64,000 nucleotides of DNA from Aestuariivivens insulae. Its GTDB lineage: Bacteria; Bacteroidota; Bacteroidia; Flavobacteriales; Flavobacteriaceae. Location: contig NZ_JAKMCS010000009.1 of NCBI RefSeq assembly GCF_022662195.1, forward strand, positions 62,001 through 126,000. Direction: 5' to 3'. This document shows, in pieces, positions 16,460-24,616 of this stretch (positions are counted from its first letter, which is position 1; each line of letters starts with the position of its first letter). A program made the position numbers and the translations under genes. The notes under the pieces are model-generated. The model was not told where the DNA came from. It saw only the letters and a list, made by a program, of their open reading frames with translations, and ran no database searches.

Positions 16460-18427
16460 ATGGAACACAATTCAACATTTCCCATAAAATTATCTGAACT
16501 CGATGTACTTCGCGACGAAGCCACCTCCTATTTAAAAAGCATACAGTGGGAGCAGGGGGCAAGAGCAAAAAACAGAGATAAAAGCAATGGTAAGGATGAA
16601 TCTATATTATTGTATTTGTCAAGAGCAAACAATGGCTCCAATACAGGTGAAGTCACATCAGTTTCTAAAACCATCCTGGCCTTAAAGAAGCGTTTATTGC
16701 CAGATTCGGTAGCCATTCCCATTAATTTAAATCAGACCCTTTATGCAGTACAAGAAGGTATCACACTAGGTATTTGGATAAAGGATAGTTACTATGATGC
16801 ATCAGGTTTATCGAATTTAAATGAGAATAAATCGGCGTTGGATAATAATGGCAAGCGCGAGTTTGAAAGCAAAATGCATACCGCAACAGCTTTTATGTTG
16901 TTTGCTACAGCATATAAAATTTTAAATGATTTAAAGCCGCATGCATCCGATGATTTAAGTGTAATGAAACAAAAGTTTGCAGGCATTCCAGAGTTGTCAT
17001 TGCTATCGCCTATAAAGGGTATTTCATGTGCTTTGTTTTATTACGATAAATATTTAGGACATCCAGATATTGTTAAATCAGATAAAGATGTTGTAGACTT
17101 TACGGTGGTGTATTTTGAAGCATTGATTGATGAAATACAGCTACGAAAAAGCACGCTTGAATATACCGAAACCATTGAAGATAGAACCTATAAGTTAGAA
17201 AAGTCCGAGTTTGCCATTTCGGGCTGGAACAATGTATTTCAGGGCGCAGCCAAAAGTGTAGAGTTCAATAAAATTAAATTCGAACAAATAGTTGGAAACC
17301 GCGATGCCAAACACTTTGCACGACGCTTGACCGAACGTTTGTTGAGTTATGATTTTACGGCAAAAAAGAATCCGTTTCAAGAATTGGGAGGTTTTATGCC
17401 CGTATTTATGGGGTATGGTATACCAGGTACGGGAAAAAGTATGCTTATTGCGGCCATTGCCACGCGATTAAAAGAACATTGCGATACTTTAGATATCCCT
17501 TTTTTGTTTCACCCTATGCCAGATACATTAATATCGACCTTTCAAGGGGGGTCGGCAGAAAAAATGGTAGAATGGATGAAACCTTTGCAAGATCCTACAA
17601 AATTAATTTTTGCACCTATTGATGATGCCGAAAACAATTTGCAAGAGCGAACAGCTCAAGGTGTTTCTGCTGGTGTTAAGGAAGTAATAGGAGTGTTTTT
17701 AAGATACACCGAAGGCGCCTATGCCGTTAATTATGGCAACAGTTCTATAGGGCTGTTTACCAACCTTCCCGAAATGTTAGATAAGGCCGTAATTTCTAGG
17801 GTACAGGGTCGCTTTAAAATAGATGGAGCCAAAACAGAACACGACTTTTTGGACCAAGATTATTTGTGGTGGCGAAAAATTGATGACACCATGCCAGATT
17901 TTGTAAACATGCAAGGACCAGAAAATTATAGCTATTTGCAAGATCAAGGCTTGGCAAAAAATATGGGAGAGATTTTAAATGCCACCAATAAACCGGTTGA
18001 AGTTCGTGTCCATGAGATATATGACAAGGTAGAACAACAATTTAAAACCAACCAGCATTTGTTCTATGCCCAATTATATAAGGACATGCAACAAGCATTT
18101 CCATTCTTTTCATCACGCGATGTTAGGAATATCCAAAGTGCTGTATCCTTGCGATTAACCGATTTTGATTTGGAAGAAGATTGGTTTGAAAACCCAGAAA
18201 TATATTTTAAGAAAGACTACGATACGAAGTTTAACATGCTTCAGGAATTGATGCGTACCAATATGAAAGGATTGGATTTTTCAGAAATTCGCCGTCAAGA
18301 GGTCGTTCGTTATTTAGATAATGTAGCGACCATTGCAGATACCGATTTTAAACGCAAGGTCGATGTTCGGGTGAATCAATTGCATATAGAAACAGAGGCA
18401 AGACAACAATTTGAGAATGGAAAATAA
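16460..18427 (+). CDS. AAA family ATPase
   Basis: 655 residues. The N-terminal ~300 residues are a mostly helical region I do not recognise. The AAA core follows: Walker A GIPGTGKSML near residue 320, Walker B KLIFAPIDDAE near 381-391 (Asp-Asp in place of the common Asp-Glu), sensor-1-like GLFTNLPE near 431, and probable arginine fingers in ISRVQGRF near 445. The C-terminal ~150 residues are helical and charged. Single-core AAA proteins of this kind usually act as hexameric remodellers of proteins or membranes. It overlaps the next (Nudix) gene by 11 bases, so these two are translationally coupled. Neighbours are the coiled-coil protein upstream and membrane proteins downstream. The target is unknown. 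Confidence 0.8.
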   Translation: MEHNSTFPIKLSELDVLRDEATSYLKSIQWEQGARAKNRDKSNGKDESILLYLSRANNGSNTGEVTSVSKTILALKKRLLPDSVAIPINLNQTLYAVQEGITLGIWIKDSYYDASGLSNLNENKSALDNNGKREFESKMHTATAFMLFATAYKILNDLKPHASDDLSVMKQKFAGIPELSLLSPIKGISCALFYYDKYLGHPDIVKSDKDVVDFTVVYFEALIDEIQLRKSTLEYTETIEDRTYKLEKSEFAISGWNNVFQGAAKSVEFNKIKFEQIVGNRDAKHFARRLTERLLSYDFTAKKNPFQELGGFMPVFMGYGIPGTGKSMLIAAIATRLKEHCDTLDIPFLFHPMPDTLISTFQGGSAEKMVEWMKPLQDPTKLIFAPIDDAENNLQERTAQGVSAGVKEVIGVFLRYTEGAYAVNYGNSSIGLFTNLPEMLDKAVISRVQGRFKIDGAKTEHDFLDQDYLWWRKIDDTMPDFVNMQGPENYSYLQDQGLAKNMGEILNATNKPVEVRVHEIYDKVEQQFKTNQHLFYAQLYKDMQQAFPFFSSRDVRNIQSAVSLRLTDFDLEEDWFENPEIYFKKDYDTKFNMLQELMRTNMKGLDFSEIRRQEVVRYLDNVATIADTDFKRKVDVRVNQLHIETEARQQFENGK

Positions 18428-19007
18428 GCGCATTAAAAATGTAGTGTCGAATGTAATATCCCATGTTTGGGGTAAGTTGGAACGTATCGACTTCGATTAT
18501 AAATTTAAGAAGGGAGGCTGGAAACGTTTATCGCATGAAGCATACGGTAAGAGTGATGGTGTAGCCCTATTGTTGTACAATCCAGAATCGAAGCATGTTG
18601 TTCTGTCCAAACAATTTAGAATACCTGTGTATATAACAGGTGGGTCTAACGGTTATTCCATAGAGGTCTGTGGAGGAGCTGTCGACGATGGAGAATCACC
18701 AGAAGCCAGTGTTTTACGTGAGGCAAAGGAAGAACTTGGATATCATGTGGCCCGACTAAAACACATAAGTACGGTGTTCTTATCTCCGGGCATAGTTAGG
18801 GAGCGTGTTCACCTTTTTATAGCGACATATTCAGATTCCGATAAAATTAGTGATACAGGGGGTGGACTGGAAGCTGAAAACGAAGAAATAGAAGTGTTGG
18901 AACTACCATTTAATGAAGCGCTTCAAATGGTTGAAGATAACAGAATCATTGATGCAAGAACCATTATGTTATTGCAGTATATTAAGATTCATAAATTATT
19001 AGAATAA
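18417..19007 (+). CDS. Nudix hydrolase (NudK/ADP-ribose pyrophosphatase-like)
   Basis: 196 residues. The Nudix box is complete: GAVDDGESPEASVLREAKEE followed by LGY, matching GX5EX7REUXEEXGU, near residues 86-108. Upstream strands (GVALLLYNPESKHVVLSKQF, then RIPVY) and the long N-terminal beta region resemble the NudK/YffH and ADP-ribose pyrophosphatase group that cleaves nucleotide sugars or ADP-ribose. I place the start at the ATG at 18417; a TTG two codons upstream is also in frame. The start overlaps the end of the AAA gene, so both proteins are probably made together. A Nudix enzyme beside an AAA protein might handle a nucleotide-sugar or ADP-ribose-type signal; that is inference. Confidence 0.85.
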   Translation: MENKRIKNVVSNVISHVWGKLERIDFDYKFKKGGWKRLSHEAYGKSDGVALLLYNPESKHVVLSKQFRIPVYITGGSNGYSIEVCGGAVDDGESPEASVLREAKEELGYHVARLKHISTVFLSPGIVRERVHLFIATYSDSDKISDTGGGLEAENEEIEVLELPFNEALQMVEDNRIIDARTIMLLQYIKIHKLLE

Positions 19008-19011
19008 TATT

Positions 19012-19212
19012 GTCATTCCTGCGTGGCACACTGAGTTTTCCTGTGCTGAGCATAGTCGAAGTATCGAAGTGAAGGCAGGAATCTAATTTAAAATGAAAGG
19101 TGAGGATTTAGATAGAGTAATTGAAATTCTTAATTGAATTTTTTAACTCATTAATAATAAGATAGTAACATATTATAAATAAATAATGAGATTCCTGCCT
19201 TTGCAGGAATGA
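19012..19212. repeat. Composite inverted repeat (family 2, copy 1)
   Basis: Begins GTCATTCCTGCG, contains the TGCTGAGCATAGTCGAAGTA core, then AAGGCAGGAATC, a variable AT-rich spacer, and the inverted end GATTCCTGCC-TTT-GCAGGAATGA. Same layout and orientation as the copy at 21746-21871. The second hairpin supplies the first ATG of the next reading frame, so the true start there is probably the following ATG. Confidence 0.75.
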
Positions 19213-19217
19213 TAAAA

Positions 19218-20453
19218 ATGGACAAACTAAAAGTAGCCAATTTATACAGAAGTGAACTTATTCCCGTAAGCGGGAAATTGGTTGAGCGTTATAACAAATG
19301 CTTGGTGAAACTTGGTTTTTCGGAAACCAAACTGAATACTTTCCATATAGACGGCATAGGTTGGAGCCCAGAAGTGGCAGAAGAAAAAGATAATTTGTTC
19401 TACCTCAATAACGGTGAAGCTAATCCGCATGGAATTATTATTTCCCCATTGCAACAAGGAAAACCAGTGTATTTCTCTTTCCATAGCTTCGATAGGGACA
19501 TCATGAAGTTCATATTTAAGGTCCATGGAGAGAAAATAAAGGATATTACTCGCGATTGTGCCATTTGTTTGGATTTCGACCAAGGCATAGATGCATTTTA
19601 TGAGCCATTGGATGTTTTAAAATATAATGTCATTACGATTCATTTCCATTTGATAAATGGTTTGGTCAACATTCAAAAAGAACAACTGGAATTGGTAGAT
19701 GCCTTTAATAGAGACCATAATTTTATTGATGAAAGCCTGCATCAGCAATTGTTGGATTCGGCTAAGAAGCATGGCGATTTAAGGCATCGCGATTTAGATT
19801 TGCATGAATTGCAACATACAACAGATTCTTTTTATACAAAGGCTTTTGGAGGGGTTTATGTGTTGCGTGATTTTATTACGCCAATCGTGGTTTTTGAAGA
19901 CGAAAAATGGTATAAGGAGGCCATAAAAGATACGAGTCATGAGGTGCTTATTTACCATATACAACAGCCAGAGCTCATGGACAAATTACGGGACCACCTT
20001 ATTATTGAGTATAATTTGGATCTAGTCGTGAAGACAGAACGGTACGAACGCATCAAGAAATATGAAATGGCACAGTGCCTAAAAGACACACAACACCCCA
20101 TAAAAGAAATTCTAAACGACCCTATACTATATAAAAGCTATCTTAACAAACTGGATATGGCGTCAAGAAAAAGGGTAATGGGCGTAGAACGCTATTTGGA
20201 AAAATCTGAAATGAGCAACGAATATAAAATTGCTGATATAGTCGATTTTAAATTTTTCGAAGCCCTTCACCAACCCCATTCATCCTTAGATGCTAAACAT
20301 CAAGATTTAATTTGGAAGTTGTTAGTTAATGTTTCACCAAAAGATATACTGTATTGGTATTGGTACGATAAAGAAGCTTTTTATAAGAGCTTTGAAACTT
20401 GGGACGATTCTTTTAAGGACTGGGTGGTTGAGACTATATGTAATAATATATAG
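19218..20453 (+). CDS. Conserved hypothetical protein (DUF6638-like?), AAA/Nudix cluster
   Basis: About 411 residues, soluble, no signal peptide. I believe it belongs to an uncharacterised Bacteroidota family (DUF6638), from memory only. Visible features are a compact N-terminal domain (NLYRSELIPVSGKLVERYNK), a possible metal or catalytic cluster HHRD-like segment (KHGDLRHRDLDLHELQHTT, near 195-215), and a charged helical C-terminus. I start it at the ATG at 19218, because the in-frame ATG at 19209 lies in the preceding repeat hairpin. It is the fifth gene of the same-strand series and is followed by a 7-base repeat array starting about 10 bases after its stop. Confidence 0.65.
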   Translation: MDKLKVANLYRSELIPVSGKLVERYNKCLVKLGFSETKLNTFHIDGIGWSPEVAEEKDNLFYLNNGEANPHGIIISPLQQGKPVYFSFHSFDRDIMKFIFKVHGEKIKDITRDCAICLDFDQGIDAFYEPLDVLKYNVITIHFHLINGLVNIQKEQLELVDAFNRDHNFIDESLHQQLLDSAKKHGDLRHRDLDLHELQHTTDSFYTKAFGGVYVLRDFITPIVVFEDEKWYKEAIKDTSHEVLIYHIQQPELMDKLRDHLIIEYNLDLVVKTERYERIKKYEMAQCLKDTQHPIKEILNDPILYKSYLNKLDMASRKRVMGVERYLEKSEMSNEYKIADIVDFKFFEALHQPHSSLDAKHQDLIWKLLVNVSPKDILYWYWYDKEAFYKSFETWDDSFKDWVVETICNNI

Positions 20454-20462
20454 ATTGAGGTT

Positions 20463-20698
20463 TGGAGTATGAAGCAGGAAGCATGGAGTATGGAGCAGGA
20501 AGCGTGAAGTGTGAAGCTTGGAGCATGAAGCTTGGAGCATGAAGCATGGAGTATGAAGTATGGAGCGTGAAGTATGAAGCATGGAGCATGGAGCATGGAG
20601 CATGAAGTATGGAGTATGAAGTATGAAGTATGGAGTATGAAGTATGGAGTATGGAGTATGAAGCATGGAGTATGGAGAGTGCGATGATAGAGTATGAA
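20463..20698. repeat. Heptad tandem array (GRAGYAT units), left of intact four-helix-bundle gene
   Basis: About 33 degenerate copies of a 7-base unit, mostly GAAGTAT, GGAGTAT, GAAGCAT and GGAGCAT. Read in reverse it gives a spurious Leu-His-Ser/Ala-Pro/Thr repeat frame. No signs of translation. It resembles the heptanucleotide short tandem repeats known from cyanobacteria. Confidence 0.9.
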
Positions 20699-20737
20699 GA
20701 TTAACTTAACCTATAAAAGAAATTAAAATTTAAACAG

Positions 20738-21091
20738 ATGAAATTTAAATTTGAAGATTTGATTATTTGGCAAAAAGCTATGGATTTGGGAGAAGATATG
20801 AATGTGTTGGCATCAAAGTTACCTAAAGAAGAGCTTTATAATTTATCTTCACAATTGAGAAGAGCAGCAGATTCTATTGCACTAAATATTTCAGAAGGCT
20901 CCATTTTACAATCAGTTGCAGAAAACAGAAAGTTCCTGGGATATGCCATTCGTTCAATAGCCGAAGTTGTTACATGTCTTCATAAAGCCAAAAGAAGAAA
21001 CTATATACCAAAAGAGGAATTCTTTAAGTACTATAACGATTGTTTTGATATTATGAATATGACCATTGCATTTAGAAATAAAGTTAAATAA
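20738..21091 (+). CDS. Four-helix-bundle protein (S23/IVS, Avd-like fold)
   Basis: 117 residues, the normal family length. Motifs are FEDLIIWQKAMDLGEDMN at the start, YNLSSQLRRAADSIALNISEG in helix two, and a helical C-terminus. The family includes proteins encoded in 23S rRNA intervening sequences and the Avd accessory protein of diversity-generating retroelements; most chromosomal copies have no known role. This copy is intact and flanked by heptad arrays that are complementary on the two sides (GAAG-type left, CTTC-type right). The ATG lies 39 bases after the left array. No reverse transcriptase lies in the window, so a DGR is not supported. Confidence 0.85.
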   Translation: MKFKFEDLIIWQKAMDLGEDMNVLASKLPKEELYNLSSQLRRAADSIALNISEGSILQSVAENRKFLGYAIRSIAEVVTCLHKAKRRNYIPKEEFFKYYNDCFDIMNMTIAFRNKVK

Positions 21092-21228
21092 TTAAAAAGT
21101 ACTTCATGCTTCCTGCTTCGTGCTTCAAACCAAAAAACTATAAGAATATGACCATTACATTTAGAAATAAAGTCACATTGTTAAATCGTACTTCAAGCTT
21201 CAGGCTTCGTACTTAAAACCAATAACTA
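21055..21228. repeat. Tandem duplication of the four-helix gene 3' end plus right heptad array
   Basis: The segment from GAATATGACCATT through ACCAAAAAACTATAA (21055-21143) is repeated with changes at 21144-21228, an offset of 89 bases. Each copy carries a heptad array in the CTTC orientation (21101-21128 ACTTCAT/GCTTCCT/GCTTCGT/GCTTCAA; 21189-21213), which is the complement of the left array at 20463-20698. Confidence 0.8.
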
Positions 21229-21743
21229 TGACACTAGAACTCATCATTTTTATTGCTTCCATACTTTTTGGAGCATTAATATACTGGCGTGAATCGCAAG
21301 GCAATCGCTTATATCGCTTTTTTAATAAGCTAATGTATTCAAAAGATCTACAAATGAAACCAACCGATAAAACAGGGTTTGTTTATCAGCAAAAATTCAT
21401 CATGAGGTTGGTTTTTATTGGATTTCTATTTCTGATTGGGATTCTCGTTACGCGGTTTTTAATTCCCATAGACTTAGCGACTATTTCCATTTTTGCTTCA
21501 ATGGTAGTGGGAACATTGGTAGGGACTTACTTGGCAAATTTCATTTTTAAGTCTAGTGAGGTTATTGAGGAAAAAACCGAATCATTAGAAGATATAGTTC
21601 ACGATACCATCGAAAAAGGAAAAGATTTGATTGAGGACTTAAAAAAAGAGGATAAAGAAGCTATTGAGGCACCAAAAGAAATGCCCAAGACAGAGGAGAA
21701 AAGTGCTCGTGAAAGGCTAAAGGACAAAGGATATTTGAAATGA
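21228..21743 (+). CDS. Membrane protein with charged cytoplasmic tail, AAA/Nudix cluster
   Basis: 171 residues with three probable transmembrane helices: LELIIFIASILFGALIYW, FIMRLVFIGFLFLIGILVT and ATISIFASMVVGTLVGTYLA. A charged coiled-coil-like tail follows (EEKTESLEDIVHDTIEKGKD, then LIEDLKKEDKEAI), ending ARERLKDKGYLK. Not recognised. The duplicated four-helix 3' segment runs right up to its ATG, so any original promoter or leader has been altered. The long acidic/basic tail could be a docking site for the cytosolic coiled-coil or AAA protein; that is speculation. Confidence 0.65.
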   Translation: MTLELIIFIASILFGALIYWRESQGNRLYRFFNKLMYSKDLQMKPTDKTGFVYQQKFIMRLVFIGFLFLIGILVTRFLIPIDLATISIFASMVVGTLVGTYLANFIFKSSEVIEEKTESLEDIVHDTIEKGKDLIEDLKKEDKEAIEAPKEMPKTEEKSARERLKDKGYLK

Positions 21744-21745
21744 TT

Positions 21746-21871
21746 GTCATTCCTGCGTGTCACCCAGAGCTTTCCTGTGCTGAGCATAGTCGAAGTATCG
21801 AAGTGAAGGCAGGAATCCACATTAAAATTTGAACTAAAATTAATAAGATTCCCGCCTACGCGGGAATGACA
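21746..21871. repeat. Composite inverted repeat (family 2, copy 2)
   Basis: GTCATTCCTGCG, then the TGCTGAGCATAGTCGAAGTA core, then AAGGCAGGAATCC, a spacer, and the inverted arm GATTCCCGCC-TA-CGCGGGAATGACA. Same orientation as the copy at 19012-19212. It ends 8 bases before the next ATG. Confidence 0.8.
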
Positions 21872-21879
21872 GAAAGAAC

Positions 21880-23571
21880 ATGATTAAAAATTATTGGAAT
21901 AAAGGTAAAAAGCAAAAAAGAATAACCATAGTTATTGCTCTGGTTTTACTCATTGCATTATTTGTATTGCGCGACGATTATCAACCAGCATTATTGTTTG
22001 TTAGAAAATACATTTTTATCATTCTGCTTAGTCTTGTCGTTTTATATTTTGGTCTACGGAAATTTAGACGAACAGCCAGTACGACAGGAAGACTCGCTAT
22101 TTTGGGGCTTTTATTGCTTTTCTTTGGGGTGCTATATGGTGTTGGGTGGCACTTTAAAATGTACGATTATATGAAAACCTATAATGTATTCAATAATTTA
22201 AATAAAATTGAAATACATGAACTGCCATTAACGCAAAACGAGCGTATCCAACCATTACGCAATATTTTCTCCATGGCCAATGAAAGTGTAGGTGAAACTA
22301 AAGACGTGTCTTTACCACATTTGGTGAGAATAGGCAATGAAAATAAATGGACCATGGCCATTCAGCCCACCGAAAAGTATGTTTGGCAGGGTATGACCGA
22401 TAATACCGAAGAAGTGTTTGCCGTGTCCAGTACCACGCCATTTCCAAGGTTTTCAAGTGAAAATAGAATACCTGTAACCTTTTCCATAGGAGAATCTTTG
22501 AAGTTTAGCAGAAACACCTATAATGCCGTTGTACAACGATTTAACTTTTTTCAGTTATTCACTATGGAACCCAGTGATACCTATTACATGAAAAATGATG
22601 AAGGACAATGGGTTGAAGTGGTAAGCTTAATAAAATGGAAAGGTTTTTTATTTCCATATCCAACATTTGGGGGCGTTATGGTAATCGATAATGGAGAGCA
22701 TAGCTTTGTTGATTATATAGAACGCATTTTAATTGGGAAAGGCACCTATATAGCACCAGACCAAATGAAAAACCATAACTATTTAACGCGCCAAAATACC
22801 TTAGCAGAACAAGTGTCCCAACTTCAGGCGGAGTCCTTAAAGTTTTTGGGAGGCTTTAGTGATCCATTGCCATGGAATATGGAAACGGCAGTTAAAATCC
22901 CTGAAATGCCAAAGGACCAAAATCAACAGCCCTATGTTACTGATTTCGATTTCTCCACTACCGATGTAGAGGCCTATAGTGGTCTGTACCATTGGTTTGG
23001 GTTAGAACCTGTAGGCGAGGAGCGTACCAGCTTAAGTTTTAGTGTGTTTGTGCCTGCCGATGGAACGAACAAATTGTATTATTATAATCATGCAGCCAAA
23101 AAACAAGGCTATGCAGGGGTGTCGGCTATGCCATTAAAAGTGCAGGAGTCACGAAAGGAATACGATTGGTCTGCCAATACACCAGTAGAATTTAGGCCCT
23201 ATATAAATGATATAGCGGGCAAAAAGCGTCTGTTTTTTATGGGAACCATTTCTTCAATAAGCGATAGAAATGCGCAACAATTTGATGGTTCAGCCACACC
23301 AGATTTAGTACTGATTGATAGTGAATACCGCGACGTAGTCTGGATTGATGTAAAGCGGCCTAGTGGTTGGGATAAAACGGTTTACGATCAATTGAATGAG
23401 GCGTGGCGGGCAAGTGAGGGCATAGGAGATTACTTTGAAGAAAACCCAAAAGAAATTGAGGTTGCGCCATCGGTTAAGGACACAATGGCCATTCCTATAG
23501 TTGATGACAAAACTTTGGAAATAAGACGTCTACAAAAGCAGATAGATTCTTTGAAGGCTATAGAAAATTAA
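21880..23571 (+). CDS. Large membrane-anchored protein of unknown function, AAA/Nudix cluster
   Basis: 563 residues. Three N-terminal transmembrane helices (ITIVIALVLLIALFVL, YIFIILLSLVVLYFGL, LAILGLLLLFFGVLYGVGW) are followed by about 470 residues that should lie outside the cytoplasm. That region has no recognisable domain. It is rich in aromatic and beta-type segments (ENKWTMAIQPTEKYVWQGM, LLFPYPTFGG-like FLFPYPTFGGVMVIDNGEHS, YSGLYHWFGLEPVGEE). The end is a short coiled coil (DDKTLEIRRLQKQIDSLKAI). As the largest membrane component of the series, it could be the envelope-facing partner of the AAA and coiled-coil proteins. No homolog comes to mind. Confidence 0.7.
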   Translation: MIKNYWNKGKKQKRITIVIALVLLIALFVLRDDYQPALLFVRKYIFIILLSLVVLYFGLRKFRRTASTTGRLAILGLLLLFFGVLYGVGWHFKMYDYMKTYNVFNNLNKIEIHELPLTQNERIQPLRNIFSMANESVGETKDVSLPHLVRIGNENKWTMAIQPTEKYVWQGMTDNTEEVFAVSSTTPFPRFSSENRIPVTFSIGESLKFSRNTYNAVVQRFNFFQLFTMEPSDTYYMKNDEGQWVEVVSLIKWKGFLFPYPTFGGVMVIDNGEHSFVDYIERILIGKGTYIAPDQMKNHNYLTRQNTLAEQVSQLQAESLKFLGGFSDPLPWNMETAVKIPEMPKDQNQQPYVTDFDFSTTDVEAYSGLYHWFGLEPVGEERTSLSFSVFVPADGTNKLYYYNHAAKKQGYAGVSAMPLKVQESRKEYDWSANTPVEFRPYINDIAGKKRLFFMGTISSISDRNAQQFDGSATPDLVLIDSEYRDVVWIDVKRPSGWDKTVYDQLNEAWRASEGIGDYFEENPKEIEVAPSVKDTMAIPIVDDKTLEIRRLQKQIDSLKAIEN

Positions 23572-23657
23572 TAATTTAAGTTACTTCTTCATTTATTAAA
23601 TTTTCACCCTGATAGTAACAATCCTTTTAAATATTAGACTTATTAATTAAAAGGATT

Positions 23658-24155
23658 ATGATGGGTTATATGGGATTCGGAATGCAAAGATGGATTTACT
23701 CTAGAAATCCAAAAAAGAAGCTTTATGAAAGAAAAAATCTAAAGCCTTTTACACCATTACAACATTACTCAAGGGTTTTTAAGTTACAGCCTAGCATAAC
23801 TGAAAACAAAAGGAGCCATGGTTTTTTAACAATTTTATTTGTTGTTATAGCATTGATAATGGTCTTTTTAGCGTTTCAAAACTTTACGAATTATTCAAAC
23901 CGTTATAATAGATTGGTTTATAACAAGACTATAATTGAAAACAATGCGGCTTTTAACTTTTTAATGAATTCTGGTAAGAATCGATTGCAAGGCAATAGGG
24001 TTTATGATGCTTATTCTGAATTTAAATTGGCACAGGTTATATATCCTAAAAATAAAGAGTTAAATCAATTGCTAATAGAAACCTTAAGTATACTTTGTGA
24101 AACAAATAATAATTACTGTGTAGAACTTGATGACTTGTTGTCCTCAAATTTTTAG
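23658..24155 (+). CDS. Small membrane-anchored hypothetical protein
   Basis: 165 residues. A basic N-terminal part (RNPKKKLYERKNLKPFTP) is followed by one transmembrane helix (FLTILFVVIALIMVFLAFQNF), then a helical C-terminal domain resembling one or two TPR-like repeats (NRLQGNRVYDAYSEFKLAQV, PKNKELNQLLIETLSILCE). It lies 86 bases after the 563-residue protein on the same strand and may be the last member of the cluster. Function unknown; the start could also be the second Met. Confidence 0.6.
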   Translation: MMGYMGFGMQRWIYSRNPKKKLYERKNLKPFTPLQHYSRVFKLQPSITENKRSHGFLTILFVVIALIMVFLAFQNFTNYSNRYNRLVYNKTIIENNAAFNFLMNSGKNRLQGNRVYDAYSEFKLAQVIYPKNKELNQLLIETLSILCETNNNYCVELDDLLSSNF

Positions 24156-24616
24156 AGTAGTAACCCCATTTTAATATCACTTCTTATATAAGGGCTATTA
24201 GTTTCTAAGGGTACTTCCATAAAACCATATTTTTTGTAGATATAAATAGCATTTTCCAGTTTGGTGTTAGAGTATAGGACTAGTTTTTTTAATCCCTTGG
24301 ATTTTGAAAAATCAATACAATGCTGCATTAATTTTTGCCCAATTTTGAATCCGCGATAATTTGGTGATACGGCCATTTTGGTCAATTCAAAATAACCAGT
24401 GGCTTCAAAGGGCATCAGGGCTACGGTTCCAACGACATCGTCATTAAGCTTTGCAAAGAAAATATGTCCGCCTTTTTCAATAATATACTTTTGGGGATTG
24501 CTTAAAACAGCTTCGTCGTAGGGCTCGACATAAAAATAGGTTTTAAGCCATTCTATATTCAAATCATAGAATGACGTACTGTACTTTTCTTCAAAAGAAA
24601 CAATATCAACGCTCAT
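24152..24616 (-). CDS. GNAT family N-acetyltransferase
   Basis: 154 residues with a complete GNAT core: strand GTVALMPFEATGYFELTKMA, acetyl-CoA loop VSPNYRGFKIGQKLMQHCI (Q/RxxGxG/A type), and the late helix AIYIYKKYGFMEVPL. The start overlaps the end of the upstream arginase-family gene by 11 bases, so the two are probably translated together. The acceptor substrate is unknown. Its stop codon overlaps the convergent hypothetical gene's end by 4 bases. Confidence 0.82.
   Translation of the reverse strand: MSVDIVSFEEKYSTSFYDLNIEWLKTYFYVEPYDEAVLSNPQKYIIEKGGHIFFAKLNDDVVGTVALMPFEATGYFELTKMAVSPNYRGFKIGQKLMQHCIDFSKSKGLKKLVLYSNTKLENAIYIYKKYGFMEVPLETNSPYIRSDIKMGLLL

Noticed and set aside
20334-20666. 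Minus-strand 110-residue frame of repeated LHTPYSIL-type units
   Set aside because: It is the heptad array read in reverse; the period-7 DNA repeat keeps all frames open. No start context and it overlaps a real gene's end.
20463-20698. CRISPR array
   Set aside because: Units are 7 bases, contiguous and degenerate; there are no spacers and no cas genes.
20738-21091. Diversity-generating retroelement accessory gene (avd)
   Set aside because: The fold is shared, but no reverse transcriptase, template repeat or variable target gene exists in the window.
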